Origin: Mauremys mutica
Lineage: Eukaryota > Chordata > Testudines > Geoemydidae
Reading direction: 5' to 3'
NCBI RefSeq assembly: GCF_020497125.1
Contig: NC_059082.1
Coordinates: 53,342,524 to 53,406,523 of the forward strand
DNA: 64,000 nucleotides
Part shown: positions 42,778 to 54,222 of the stretch, piece after piece
Layout of the letters: every line of letters starts with the position of its first letter
How positions within the stretch are numbered: the first letter of the stretch is position 1
The notes under the pieces: generated by a model
The model's database searches: none
What the model was told of the DNA's origin: nothing
What the model saw: the letters and a program-made list of their open reading frames with translations, nothing else
Translations under genes and position numbers: made by a program

Positions 42778-42908
42778 CCGTGGTTTTCAACCTTTTTTCA
42801 TTTGTGGACCCCTAAACATTTTTGAATGGAGGTGCCATACCCCTTTGGAAATCTTAGACATAGTCTGTGGACTCCCAGGGTCCGTGCAGCACAGTTTGAA
42901 ACCCACTG
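42778..42908. mobile_element. Short hAT MITE, 131 bp
   Basis: Ends C(C)GTGGTTTTCAACC and GTTTGAAACCCACTG are inverted; flanks TTCTAAAA (42770-42777) and TTCTAGAA (42909-42916) match at seven of eight positions. The inner TGTGGACCCCTAAA / TGTGGACTCCCAGGG are related. Confidence 0.8.
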
Positions 42909-42916
42909 TTCTAGAA

Positions 42917-43885
42917 TATGAATTATGTGCCTCCCTCAATGACAAACTGCTGACCTGATGGATACAGATGCCCTGTGCTAAAATGTTTCATTTAATTAAA
43001 ACCTGTCTGTTAACATTCACAACTAATAGTATTGGGAAGGGACCATTTTGGTAAAGAGGTATGTGCAGAAAGGAGGGTGGTAATCTGGGGAAGGGGAACT
43101 GAGTTAAGATTAAGATTGTAGTATGTGGTAGTGGTAAAGTGGGTGGGGGAATAGAGGGTGTGTACTATTAGTCTTTGATGTGTTTTTCCACTTCCTTTTG
43201 GAATTATGTTACTTGTGTAGCAACCTTAATTATTGCATAATGAATTCTTTTGTGTGTAAGCTTATTGGCATAGGCCAATTTTTTATGAAGCTAGTATTCT
43301 ACTGTGTATAGACAAAGTGATTTATTTTAAAACTTGCAAGCATCTAGAACTGTGTATAGTTATCTAAATAATCAATCAAGATACATAAATTAAAATTATG
43401 GGGAAATTCCCCTTCAAGTGACAGCTCTTAGTAATGTTGGACAGATACTAAGTCAACTGTTCATTTATTCAAAATACCCAAATCAGTACATGATTATGTT
43501 GGTTTAATAATTTAAAAAATAACTCTGGTTTAATGTGAAAGTGAAATGGCTGAACAGTGAAGGCCCTTTTCCAATTGTGAAATCACTGTTAAAGCAAGAT
43601 GGGAATTGTTTTACAGTTTGACATTGGGGGCGGGGGCTGTCCCCATTTATCATTACTTTATATAATATGGTCACTATCTGCAGGAATGTTCTTATGGCCA
43701 TTTAAATAAAAACCTGAAATAGTGGGTATTTTTGAAGGTATTAGCACATTAACTTTGAAAATACTATTATGAGAAAAATAATGTAGTTCTTCTGTATAAC
43801 GTTTTTGGCATGATTCATCCTTCACATACTCTAGTTATTTGATATTGAAAAATGTTGATGAGGGCATTTTTAAAAGGCCCTTTTA
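42917..43885. other. Intron 1: no feature recognised
   Basis: AT-rich; nothing supported. Confidence 0.4.
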
Positions 43886-43886
43886 A

Positions 43887-46345
43887 GTTAGGACATAGAA
43901 TGATAGGACTGGAAGGGACCTTGACAGGTCATCTAGTCCAATCCCTTGTACTCCTGGTAGGACTGAGTATTATCTAGACCATCCCTGACAGGTGTTTGTC
44001 TAACCTGCTCTTAAAAATCTCCAATGATGAAGATTCCACCTCCTCCCTAGGCAGTTTACTCCAAAGCTTAACCACCCTGGCAGGACGTTTTTCCTAACAT
44101 CCAACCTAAACCTCCCTTGCTGCAATTTAAGCCCATTGCTTTTTGTTCTATCAGCAGTTATGAAAAACAATTTTCTCCCTCTTCCTTGTAACAACCTTTT
44201 ATGTACTTGAAAACTGTTATGATATCCCCTCTGTCTTCTCTTCTCCAGATCAAACAAACCCAGTTTTTTCAGTCTTCCCTCATATGTCATGTTTTCTGGA
44301 CCTTTAATCATTTTTGTTACTCTTCTTTGGACATTCTCCAATTTGTCCACATCTTTCCTGAAATGTGGTGCCCAGAATGGACATAATACTCCAGTTGAGG
44401 CCTAATCAGCACAGAGTAGAGCAGAAGAATTGCTTTTTGTCTTGCTTTCAGCACTCCTACTTATACATCCCAGAATGATGTTTGCTTTTTTGCAACACTG
44501 TGACACTGTTGACTCGTATTTAGCCTGTGGTCCACTATGACCCCCAGATCCGTTTCCGCAGTACTCCTTCCTAGGCAGTCATTTCCCATTTTGTATGTGT
44601 GGAACTGATAGCTCCTTCCTAAATGAAGTACTTTGCATTTGTCTTTATTGAATTTCATCCTATTTACTTCAGACCATTTCTCCAGTTTGTCCAGATCACT
44701 TTGAATTTTAATCCTATCCTCCAAAGCACTTGCAACCCCTCCCAGTTTAATGTTGTCCACGAACTTTATAAATATTCTCTCTATGCCATTATCTAAATCA
44801 TTGATGAAGATACTGAGCAGAACTGGACCCAGAACTGATCCCTGCGGGACCTCACTCGTTATGTCCTTCCAGCATGACTGTGAACCACTGATGATTACTC
44901 TCTGGGAACAGTTTTCCAACCAGTTTTGCACCCATCTTAGAGTAGCTCCATCTAGGTTGCATTTCCTTAGTTTGTTTATGAGAAAGTCATGCAAGGCAGT
45001 ATCAAAAGCTTTAGTAAAGTCAAGATATACCACAGCTACCGCTCCTCACCCCCATCCACAAGGCTTGTTACTCGTCAAAGAAAGCTATCAGGTTGGTTTG
45101 ACGCAGTTTGTTCTTAGCAAATCCATGCTGACTGTTACTTATCACCTTATTATCTTCTATATGTTTGAAAATTGATTGCTTAATTATTTGCTCCATTATC
45201 TTTCTGGGTACAGAAGTTAACCTGACTGGTCTGTAATTCCCTGGGTTGTCCTTATTTTCTTTTTGTAGATGGGCATTATATTTGGTCTTTTCCAGTCTTC
45301 TGGAATCTCTCCAGTCTTCCATGACTTTTCAAAGATAATTGCTAATGGCTCAGATATCTCCTCAGTCAGCTCCTTGAGTATTCTACGATGTATTTCATCA
45401 GGCCCTGGTGACTTGAAGACATCTAATTTGTCTAAGTAATTTTCACCTTCTTCTTTCCCTATTTTAGCCTCTTCTGATCCAACCTCATTTTCACTGATAT
45501 TCACTATGTTAGCTGCCCAATCACCACCAACCTTCTTGGTGAAAACTAAAACAAAGGAGTCATTTAGCACCTCTGCCATTTCCACATTTTCTGTTATTGT
45601 TCTCCGCCCCTTCCCCTCTCTGCCCCTAATTGAGTAACAGGCCTACTCTGTCTTCTTGCTTTTAATGTATTTGTAGACTGTTTTCTTGTTACCCTTTATT
45701 TCTCTAGCTAGTTTGATCTCATTTTGTGCCTTGGCCTTTCTAATCTTGTCCCTACATACTTGTGTTATTTCCTTATATTCATCCTTTGTAATTTGACCTA
45801 GTTTCCACTTTTTGTAGGACACTCTTGATTTATAGATCATTGAAGATCTCCTGGTTAAGCCAAGTTGGTCTCTTGCCATACTTCCTATCTTTCCTACCCA
45901 ATGGGATAGTTTTCTCTTGTGTCCTTAATAATGTCTCTTTGAAAAACTGCCAGTTGTCTTCAATTTTTTCCCCTTAGATTTGCTTCCCATGGGATCTTGC
46001 CTACAAACTCCCCGAGTTTGTTAAAGTCTGTCTTCTTAAAATCCATTCATTATTTTGCTGTTCTCCCTCCTACCATTCCTTAGAATCATGAATTCATCAT
46101 TTCATGATCACTTTCACCCAAGCTGCCTTCCACTTTCAAATTCTCAACCAGTTCTTCCCTACTTTTCTAAATCAAATCAAGAACAGCCTCTCTCCTAGTA
46201 GCTTTCTCCACCTTCTGAAATAAAAAATTGTGTCCAGTACATTCCAAGAACTTGTTGGATAATCTGCACCCTGCTGTGTTGTTTTTCTCAACTGATGTCT
46301 GAGTAGTTGAAGTCCCCCATTATCACCAAGTGCTATGTTTTGGAT
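43887..46345 (-). pseudogene. CR1 ORF2: endonuclease end and reverse transcriptase (dead)
   Basis: From 46345 downward the minus strand reads the endonuclease (IMGDFN), then [18 protein letters not shown] (45879-45643), the [18 protein letters not shown] block (45585-45217), NYRPVRLTSVPRKIMEQ and NSQHGFAKNK (45322-45068), [27 protein letters not shown] and KFVDNIKLGG (45033-44461), then the C-terminal segment (44350-44000). The catalytic DD is mutated (FVDN for FADD). Multiple frameshifts separate the pieces. The 3' end near 43887 lacks clear ATTCTATG units. Confidence 0.9.
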
Positions 46346-46780
46346 GATTGTTTCTTATTTAAAACAGGGTGGATTTTATATAAATCACTAGTCAGGAAGA
46401 TCTGGTTTAATCATGGATTTCTACATAAAAGTACCTTGTTGGTTGTTATAACCTTAATACATATTCTTCACAACTCAGAGATAGATGTAGGTTTCATTTT
46501 TAGAAGGTACACATTATACATTTTTAAAGTGATTTATTTTGAAAACTTTTCAGACTACTTTTACAGCTATATGAGAAAATGAATGATTGTTTGGTTATTT
46601 CATTTACCAAAGGTAATTGAAGCAGATATTTATGAAGTCATTGGGAGGTGAACTGTCTCCAATTCAACAGGTTAATCATTAATATTTGGAGGCTTTTCTT
46701 GCCATGCTTGTATTGGGAGGAGAACATCACCCAACAGACATTTAAATTGTTTTATTTAACTAAAACAACAATATTATATA

Positions 46781-46970
46781 GAAGCAGCAAAGAATCCTGT
46801 GGCACCTTATAGACTAACAGACGTTTTGCAAGACTTGCATCTGAAGAAGTGGGTATTCACCCACGAAAGCTCATGCTGCAAAACGTCTGTTAGTCTATAA
46901 GGTGCCACAGGATTCTTTGCTGCTTCTACAGAACCAGACTAACACGGCTACCCCTCTGATACTTAACGAT
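46781..46970 (+). mobile_element. Penelope terminal palindrome inside the hAT
   Basis: 46781-46830 and 46877-46926 are a perfect 50-bp inverted repeat (GAAGCAGCAAAGAATCCTGT ...). The loop holds a hammerhead-like core, and the tail ACTAACACGGCTACCCC TCTGATAC follows. It sits inside the hAT, so it is younger than the hAT insertion. Confidence 0.85.
46836..46882 (+). ncRNA. Hammerhead-like core in the palindrome loop
   Basis: CTGAAGA (46841-46847), stem II GTGGG-TATT-CACCCAC, GAAA (46865-46868), GC-TCAT-GC, then UG. One core base differs (A for U in CUGAUGA), and the cleavage position reads G instead of A/C/U, so cleavage is unlikely in this copy. The 50-bp arms would be an extended stem I. Confidence 0.45.
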
Positions 46971-47203
46971 ATTATATGTTTGCTGTTGAAGAAAAAAAAT
47001 CCAGAATAATATTTTAGCAAAACAAGCATATGAATTTTTGAATTCAGTTAAACATTCAAGTTTTTTAAAATCAGGTTCGTTTTTTTAAAAATTGTTTTTA
47101 ACTAAAATAGTTAAATGAATTATTTAAAAAAAAAACAAAAACAAATTAAATTGACTATGTCAGCCAGGTCAACATGAGAAACTTAAAATATTGGCTTCTG
47201 CAG

Positions 47204-47542
47204 CTAAATCAGTTCCTGTTTGTTTGTAATCTGGAAAAGAAAAACAAGCTTTCCTGCATTTTCAGGTCCCACATGATTTCTCAGTTTGGAATGAATTAAT
47301 CCAAAGGAAGAAAATATTCTTTCTACACCGTCAGAAGAAGCTACTGCTGTTAAAAGTGAGATTATCACTTCAACAGTCTCTGAATCCAAGTGCTTAAGTG
47401 ACTTCCACCAGTTCACTGGTGTGACTTTCTTTAAATCATCGTCAGCAAACATATATTTCTTGAAAGTTTCACCCTTAGCTCTGAAGTTTATTGTAGTTGG
47501 CATTATGGAGGGATGATTGCTGGATGTCCATGTCATAGCCAA
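47204..47542 (-). pseudogene. hAT transposase C-terminal dimerisation domain
   Basis: The frame reads PVNWWKSLKHLDSETVEVII, then SSDGVERIFSSFGLIHSKLRN and LGPEN-like VGPENAGKLVFLFQ. This is the hAT C-terminal block (W..., S....ER.FS..G.......L.....E....). It is open for 112 codons to a stop at 47204, so this domain is well preserved. Confidence 0.88.
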
Positions 47543-47943
47543 CTCCTCTTCATCAGCAGTTAACGTTTGACCCTGGTACCGAGTATTGAGAATATTTGCA
47601 AGAAAACGAGCTGGAGATAATGATTGTTCCTTTCCTTTTTTTAATGCTTGTAATTTAACTCTGTCATTGCATATTTCTCTTTTAAGATCTCACTCAGTTC
47701 CTTCCAAATTTTAACAGCATCAGCAATAAAACAGCTATCTCCCTGTATTTAGTTGAAGGCTACAGAAATAAGTTTCAGGGTACTCAGCATGTGTTCAACA
47801 TTTCCCTTAAGCCCAATGTTGAGAACTTTGGCTGTGCCAGTGCCATCTATTTTTTCATGATTTTGTTCACAAACTGTCATCAGATTAGGCTAGTTCTTGA
47901 TATAGTGCTCAAAACAGTCCACTACTGAGTTCCATCACATGTC
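47543..47943 (-). pseudogene. hAT transposase middle region (degraded)
   Basis: Between the core and dimerisation blocks the minus strand has short frames with stops. It presumably held the insertion domain and the last catalytic Glu; neither can be read. Confidence 0.5.
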
Positions 47944-48420
47944 TTATGGGAGAGTTATCTTGGTTCCTCCCACTTTTTTCAGAGCAGCTGCTGTAGAGTG
48001 GTTGTTACGGAAGTATTTTGCAATTTCAACAACATCAGCCTTTATTTCTGGAACACTGAAGTCTTTGGCTAGGAAGTGCATCAAATGAGCACTGCAACCA
48101 TATGTTGTTAGCTTGGGATTCTCTTCATTCTCTTGTAAATAGTTTCTTCTCATCTTGGATACATTTGCAGCATTGTCTGTGACCAAGCTGCATACTAGAC
48201 ATTGGAATTTTTTTCACAGTTTGTTATAGCTTTTACTGCCACTTCTTGTAAGTATTCTGCTGTGTGTGCATTTCCTGATGTATCAATTGTTTCTGTAAGG
48301 AAGACATTCCCTTCTTCTGTTGTCACATACAACAGGATCATTGTGGACATTGCTCCACCCATCAAGACTCAGGTTAACAATTTTACCATCTAGACCTTTT
48401 GCACACTGCTCAATTTCTCT
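47944..48420 (-). pseudogene. hAT transposase catalytic core
   Basis: The minus-strand reading gives KIVNLSLDGWSNVHNDP, then VFLTETIDTSGNAHTAEYL, and in the next frame LVTDNAANVSKMRRNY followed by YGCSAHLMHFLAKDFS. The DGWSN and VTDNAAN blocks carry the first two catalytic Asp residues of hAT enzymes, and C..H is the conserved CxxH motif. A frameshift lies between the two blocks near 48190. The family cuts and pastes DNA at 8-bp target sites. Confidence 0.85.
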
Positions 48421-49018
48421 TTCATACGCTTTATCCAGCAATTTGCCTGCGACATCTGCTCTGTTGGGTGGACTGTATCCTGGTCTTACTTCACTAACAT
48501 GGTTCAGTCATTGAGGGTTCTCAATCATATGGAAAGGAGAGTTTGTTACATAAACAACTGGGCAATTTTTTCATCAATTACCTCTTTTTGGAATCTGCTG
48601 GTTCTTATCACAAACTTATCTATGGTTGTTTCTGGATGATGGAGATTTTTTTTCCCCTTTTTTGCTACAGTTGATATACTGTGGGTATGTGACATACATG
48701 AAGTGATTTGAAACACTATCATTGGTAGATAGCTCTGAAACTATAGAAAATGATGGTGATCTTGAAGGTGGATAGTTTCTGAATCCTGTATGTTGAGGAT
48801 GGATTCTCCTAAACAAAATAAGTCAGTGCAGTTATTTTAATTATTATTACCATACTGCTCATTTAGTATTGAGTTCACTGACACTCAGTACTACTATAAA
48901 GGTGAAATTGTAAAAGGAAGATCTGCCTATTTCAGCTATTTATTTTTTATCATAGTTGCATCTAAAATGATACTACTGTAGAGTAACAACTATATTTTTT
49001 GCTCAAACATGAGAATTC

Positions 49019-49117
49019 AAGAATAGTCCAGAAGGAAGACAGGCAGTCCTTAAGAATAGTCCAGAAGGAAGACAGGCAGTCCTTAAGAATAGTCCAGAAG
49101 GAAGACAGGCAGTCCTT
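49019..49117. repeat. 33-bp tandem repeat, three identical copies
   Basis: Units at 49019-49051, 49052-49084 and 49085-49117 (AAGAATAGTCCAGAAGGAAG + ACAGGCAGTCCTT) show no differences, so the expansion is recent. It lies just beyond the BED exon of the hAT, in what would be its intron. Confidence 0.97.
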
Positions 49118-49367
49118 AAGAAAGAAGTATGAAATAAAGTTTACCAACCTGAAGATCCTGCATGTTCAGACGTGTTCCTTTCGTCCTCTTCAATGCAGGT
49201 CCTCCTGAGAAGGAACACTTCTCATGATGATGTTTCATTCGGGCAACCAAGCCTCGCATTTCTTTGTTGCACTGTTTGCATTTTGCATACATGCTTGTTT
49301 TACCCACAGGTAGAGGAACTGCATTAAAATATTCCCAAACTGGGTTTCTTTTACGGCTTGCTGCCAT
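49116..49367 (-). pseudogene. hAT BED zinc-finger exon
   Basis: It starts MAASRKRNPVWEYFNAVP, then YAKCKQCNKEMRGLVARMKH and HHEKCSF: the BED finger aromatic (W..F), CxxC and H...C/H ligands are in order. The frame leaves the conserved part near 49140, where CAG|GTTGGTAAA may be the exon-1 donor. The BED finger binds the element's ends. Confidence 0.85.
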
Positions 49368-49369
49368 TA

Positions 49370-50022
49370 GAGATTTTCCCTTCTAATGAGTGAATGGCAT
49401 GGCAGATTTCAAATCAATGAAGGCTATGCTTGGAAAGAGCTCAAGACTTCTGTAATATGCTGCTCAAACAGTTTCACTTTTGTTTCTACTCCCTGTCCCT
49501 CCCTTCTCACATTTATTTCCAGATTTCTTCTCCTTGTCCAAATCTATTCCGTCTACAACAATCTTCTATTCATTGAACTTTTTGAAACTTTGCACTTTTA
49601 GAGAGAGGTAAGGGAATGAGTCTGTGTACACAGATTTGCAGAGGGACAGTAGGGTTGAGGTCTGTTGTTTCTCACCTCTCTCTCTATTTATTTTAAAACA
49701 TTTTTGCTGTTAACAAGCATGTTATTTCTGGAGACACAAATCCACAGTTTGAGAACTGCAAAACTAAGCATGTCTGATGGTATCTTCTAGATTGAGCATT
49801 GAGTCCCATTTGGTAGATAGAAAGTTTAACCTAAATAATCTATACAGAAGGCCCTGGAACCCCATAAGATTGGGTCCCAAATCCATGAACTACTGGAACT
49901 AATTTACAAAACTTTTCTTAAACATTACATGAATATATTGTCATACTATAGAATTAGCATTTATAATCCCTATTCCATAATGAGATATCTTTGAGCTAGA
50001 ATATATTTTAATTAAAACTATT
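49370..50022. other. hAT 5' flank, no terminal repeat found
   Basis: AT-rich, with a repeated ATTCCATAATGAG at 49973 and 50023. It must contain the hAT 5' end, but no sequence complementary to CAGGGTGGATTT is seen. Confidence 0.4.
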
Positions 50023-50024
50023 CC

Positions 50025-51420
50025 ATAATGAGCATTTTATCAAAAAAAGCCTCATTCACCTCTTCTTCCTGGTTAGGTGGTCTGCAGTAGACACCTACCA
50101 TGATATCACTCATGTTTTTTTACCCCTTTTATCTTTATCCAGAGGCTTTCAACAAGTCTGTCTCCTATTTCCATCTCAACCTCATCCAAGTGTATACATT
50201 TTTAATAAGGCAATACCTCCTCCCTTTTTTCGCTGTACCCTTCTATACCAATATTCCAGTCATGTATATTCTACCAGGTCAGTCTGTGATGCCAACTATG
50301 TCATAGTTGTGTTAATTTACTAGCATTTCGTGTTCTTCCTGATTATTCCCCATACTTCTTGCATTAATATACGCACATTTAAGATACTGATTTGATTCGC
50401 GCCCTCTCCCCCCCATTCTGTCTTGTTTCTCCTTTATCCTTCCTATAACAGCCCATGGTCCCCCCAAATTCCAAATATTCTCCCAGGCCCCCATGTTTTT
50501 TACTTACCTGTTGACTTTGGTCACCTGCCCCCTCCATACCTAGTTTAAAGTCCTCACTAGGTTAGCCAGTCTGTATCCAAATATGCTCTTCCCCTTCCTC
50601 GATAGGTGGACCCCATCTCTGCTTAGCAGTGTTTCTTCCTGGAACAGCACCCTGTGGTCAAGGAAGCTGAAGCCCTCCTGGGGACACCATCCTCACAGCC
50701 AGGCATTCACCTCCATGATATAGCAGTTTCTGCCTGGGCCCCTACCTTGGACTGGAAGGATCGAAGAGAACACCACCTGCGCTCTCAACTCCTTCACCCT
50801 TACTCTCAGAGCCCTGTAGTCACGTCTGATCTGCTGAGGGTCATACCTCACAGTATCATTAGTGCTCACATGGATGAGTAGCATCGGGTAGTAGGCAGAG
50901 GGCCGGATGATCCTCGACAATCCCTCTGTAGCGTCTCAGATACGGGCCCCTGGCAGGCAGCTTACCTCTTGGGATGCCATGTGAGGACGACAAATGGGTG
51001 CCTCCATCCCCCTCAGAAGAGAGTCACCAACCACCACTATCCTACGTTTCCTCCTGGGAGTGGTGGCTGCGATCTTCCCAGCCTTGGGGGTACATGGCTG
51101 CTTCTCCTCCACCTTTGTGGGTAGTTTCTCATTGCTCGTTGCCAGGGCAGCATATCTGTTTTCCATCACCATGGTAGGTGGGTGGGTTGGAAGTATAGGT
51201 GGAGCACTGCCTGCTGCCAGAAGTAACCAGCTGCTGGTGTCCTCCCTGTGACAGAACCATATCGTCCTCCCCTGGTGGTGTGACAGCAATCCTCTGTAAC
51301 TGAATAGCTTCCTCAGCCTTGGATGTCTCCATATGAAATCTCCACATAATCTTCATGAATTTGAGTTCTTAATCTGAGAGCCCTATTGTAGGACAGTGCT
51401 GTGCTTAGAATGTGTCAGAT
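50025..51420 (-). pseudogene. CR1 ORF1 (esterase-like) and ORF2 start
   Basis: Minus strand 51289-50936 reads RRIVVVGDSLLRGMEAPICR, the GDSL-type start of the CR1 ORF1 esterase domain. 50920-50693 continues with LLIHVSTNDTVRYDPQQIR (the TND block). After a frame gap, 50494-50312 reads LKCAYINARSMGNNQEE, the start of the ORF2 endonuclease. The end at 50100-50040 reads VGVYCRPPNQEEEVNE. Frames are short and broken. It is the 5' part of the CR1 at 43887. Confidence 0.85.
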
Positions 51421-51540
51421 GGAACAGCATTTATATTGTAATATACTTTACTGGCCTAACTGTAGAAGTGATGTATATTGATTTTTTTTTTTTTTAATTT
51501 TTGTTTTGGGGCAGGGGGGGGTGTATTAGGAAGTGACTTG
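51421..51540. other. Short gap with poly-T and poly-G
   Basis: The T-run at 51483-51497 and G-run at 51514-51521 separate two minus-strand CR1 copies. Confidence 0.5.
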
Positions 51541-51541
51541 C

Positions 51542-53008
51542 TTAGATTTTAACGTCAGAAGGGACCATTATGACCTTCTAGTTTGACCTGCACAACGCAG
51601 GCCACAGAATCTCACCCACCCACTTCTGTAACAAACCCCTCACCTATGTCTGAGCTATTGAAGTCCTCAACTTGTGGTTTAAAGGCTTAAAGGTGCAGAG
51701 AATCCTCCAGCAAGTGACCCGTGCCCCATGTTGCAGAGGAAGGCAAAAAAACCCCAGGGCCTCTGCCAATCTGCCCTGGAGGAAAATTCCTTTCCGACCC
51801 CAAATATGGCGATCAGCTAAACCCTGAGCATGTGGTCAAGACTCACCAGCCAGACACCCAGGAAAGAATTCTCTGTAGTAACTCAGATCCCACCCTATCT
51901 AGTGTCGCATCACAAGCCATTGGGCATATTTACAGCTAATAGTCAAAGATCAATTAATTGCCAAAATTAGGCTATACCATCCCTTCCATAAACTTATCAA
52001 ATTTAGGCTTGAAGCCAGATATGTCTTTTGCCTCCACTGCTCCCCTTGGAAGGCTATTCCAGAACTTCACTCCTCTGATGGTTAGAAACCTTCGTCTAAT
52101 TTCAAGTCTAAACTTCCTGATGGCCAGTTTATATCCATTTGCTCTTGTGTCCACATTGGTACTGAGCTTAAATAATCCCTCTCCCTCCCTGGTATTTATC
52201 CCTCTGATATATTTATAGAGAGCAATCATATCTTCCCCTCAGCCTTCTTTTGGTTAGGTTAAACAAGCCAAGCTCTTCGAGTCTCCTTTCATAAGACAGG
52301 TTTTCCATTCCTCAGATCATCCTAGTAGCCCTTCTCTATACCTGTTCTAGTTTGAATTCATCCTTCTTAAACATGGAAGACCAGAACTTTACACAGTATT
52401 CCAGATGAGGTCTCACCAGTGCCTTGTGTAATGGTACTAACACCTCCTTATTTCGACTGGAAATACCTCACCTGATGCATCCCAAGACTGCATTAGCTTT
52501 TTTCACAGCCATATCACATTGGCGGTTCATAGTCATCCTGCGATCAACCAATACTCCAAGGTCCTTCTCCTCTTCTGTTACTTCCAAGTGATGTGTTCCC
52601 AGTTTATAACAAAAATTCTTGTTATTAATCCCTAAATGCATGACCTTGCACTTTTCACTATTAAATTTCATCCTATTACTCCAGTTTACAGGGTCATCCA
52701 GATCTTTCTGTAGGATATCCCAGTCCCTCTCTGTATTGGCAATACCTCCCAGCTTTGTGTCATCCGCAAACTTTATTAGCACATTTCCACTTTTTGTGCC
52801 AAGGTCAGTAATAAAAAGATTGGTCCCAAAACCGATCCCTGAGGAACTCCACTAGTAACCTCCTTCCAGCCTGACAGTTCACCTTTCAGTATGACCCCTT
52901 TAACCAGTTCCTTATCCACCTTTTCAATTTTCATATTGAGCCCCATCTTTTCCAGTTTAGCTAATAATTCCCCATGCGGAACCGTATCAAATGCGTTACT
53001 AGGGAGAC
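51542..53008 (-). mobile_element. Second minus-strand CR1, 5'-truncated
   Basis: The 3' UTR occupies 51542-51960 (GTCAGAAGGGACCATTATGA, GAGGAAGGCAAAAAAACCCC). The C-terminal RT follows: 52229-51972 reads ALYKYIRGINTREGEGLFKL and KFDKFMEGMV; 52782-52468 reads [16 protein letters not shown] with the catalytic DD and DLGVLVDRRMTMNRQC; 53102-52776 has AFDTVPHGELLAKLE and [13 protein letters not shown]. It stops near 53008, about 500 bp before CREBBP exon 2. It belongs to a CR1 subfamily with a different UTR from the 14-16 kb copies. Confidence 0.9.
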
Positions 53009-53509
53009 TTGAATAAAGGGAAGACTTACATGAAGAGCAGTTTAATTTGCCAGTTATCTCCTGTTCCGTGCTGAATTTGCAAATGTTTGAGGAAGCTAAC
53101 ATTGTTAAACCTATTTTCTTTTGTTTGATGCTGTAGTGAAGTCATAACTGATGTTTTACAAAACAACAACAAAAATTTAGGATAAATATGTACATTTAGT
53201 GGGGAGTACTTCCACTTAATCTGCCTTACAGAGTTTGTCACTTTGCATACATTTCAGTGCAGATGCACTTCCCATATAAAAACAATCTATAATTACTGGT
53301 GCATCTGCAGTCATTCTTTCCCTGTGGAGATATTGGTGGATATTAATGTATAATATTGTAGTAAAATAAGGCATACATTCTTGGATTTGTGTTAACCTAT
53401 AATGTCTCTTGTTGTTATGGTTAAAATACAACTATTTGAGCAAATAGATTAGTCACTTTGCCTGTTCAGTGTATTTGGTGTCTTATATAAATTTCTGTTT
53501 AACTTGTAG
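53009..53509. other. Intron 1, 3' end before exon 2
   Basis: Unique AT-rich sequence leading to the acceptor (TTTAACTTGTAG). No repeat recognised. A branch point was not assigned. Confidence 0.5.
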
Positions 53510-54222
53510 ATTTTGGATCCCTGTTTGACTTGGAAAATGATCTTCCTGATGAGCTGATCCCCAATGGAGAGTTAAGCCTTCTAAACAGCAGTGGGAATCT
53601 TGTTCCAGATGCAGCTTCCAAACACAAACAACTTTCTGAACTTCTAAGGGGAAACGGTAGCTCTACCCTAAATCCTGGAATTGGAAATGTGAACTCAAAT
53701 AGCCCTGTCCAGCAAGGAGTTGGTAGCCAAGTCCAAGGGCAGCCCAACAGTGCTAACATTAGTAATCTGGGTGCTATGGGTAAGAGCCCTTTAAACCAGG
53801 GAGACTCTTCTGCCTCAAGCCTTGCAAAGCAGGCAGCCAGCACCTCTGGACCTACCACACCTGCATCACAAGCACTGAACTCTCAAGCACAAAAGCAAGT
53901 GGGGATGGTGACAAGCAGCCCTGCAACATCACAGACTGGACCTGGGATATGTATGAATGCTAATTTCAGTCAGACTCACCAGGGCCTTCTCAACAGTAAC
54001 TCTGGCCACAATTTAATGAATCAGCCTCAGCAAGGACAAGGGCAAGTAATGAATGGATCTCTTGGGGCAGCTGGAAGAGGAAGGGGAGCAGGAATGCAAT
54101 ATTCTGCCCCTTCTATGCAAGGGAATGCAGGCAGTGTGCTGGCAGAGACTTTAACCCAAGTATCACCACAGATGGCTGGTCACACAGGCCTGAACACAGC
54201 ACAGACAGGAGCAATGGCAAAA
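53510..54222 (+). CDS. CREBBP: CREB-binding protein, coding exon 2 (residues 29-266)
   Basis: The exon starts after TAG at 53507-53509 and completes the split Asp codon, giving DFGSLFDLENDLPDELIPNG. It ends MAK before the donor GTATGT (54223). The 713 nt matches my recollection of the human exon. LSELL (residues 70-74) is the LxxLL box used for nuclear-receptor binding. It is followed by a Gln/Ser/Asn/Gly-rich region (GSLGAAGRGRGAGM; SVLAETLTQVSPQM) upstream of TAZ1. The frame is uninterrupted and highly similar to mammalian CBP, including SSPATSQTGPGICMNANF. Differences such as one Gly fewer and one Ser more near residues 48-57 keep the numbering constant. Confidence 0.97.

Larger units (their letters stand above)
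46345..50022 (-). mobile_element. hAT transposon with BED/DDE-type transposase gene (decayed)
   Basis: The element interrupts CR1 ORF2. The right-hand transposase pieces are on the minus strand: BED finger (49367-49116), catalytic core (48420-47944) and hAT dimerisation domain (47542-47204). One end is probably at 46364 (CAGGGTGGATTTTATATAAA, on + strand), preceded by ATTTAAAA. I could not find the matching inverted end near 50 kb, so that end is deleted or too diverged. Confidence 0.8.
43887..51420 (-). mobile_element. CR1 LINE split by a hAT transposon
   Basis: Minus-strand CR1 coding runs from about 51420 (ORF1) to 50025 (start of ORF2 endonuclease), stops after 'RPPNQEEEVNEAFF', and resumes at about 46345 with 'LVIMGDFN', ending at the 3' tail near 43887. 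In CR1 these two endonuclease blocks are only about a dozen codons apart, so the 3.7 kb between them is an insertion (hAT, about 46345-50022). Confidence 0.88.
20563..53509 (+). other. CREBBP: CREBBP intron 1 (about 33 kb)
   Basis: Donor GTGAGG at 20563 and acceptor ...TTAACTTGTAG at 53499-53509; the polypyrimidine tract is weak. A large first intron is usual for this gene. It holds CR1, Penelope, hAT, Tigger and Harbinger-like insertions (listed separately) on both strands, and no other host exon I can recognise. Confidence 0.9.
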
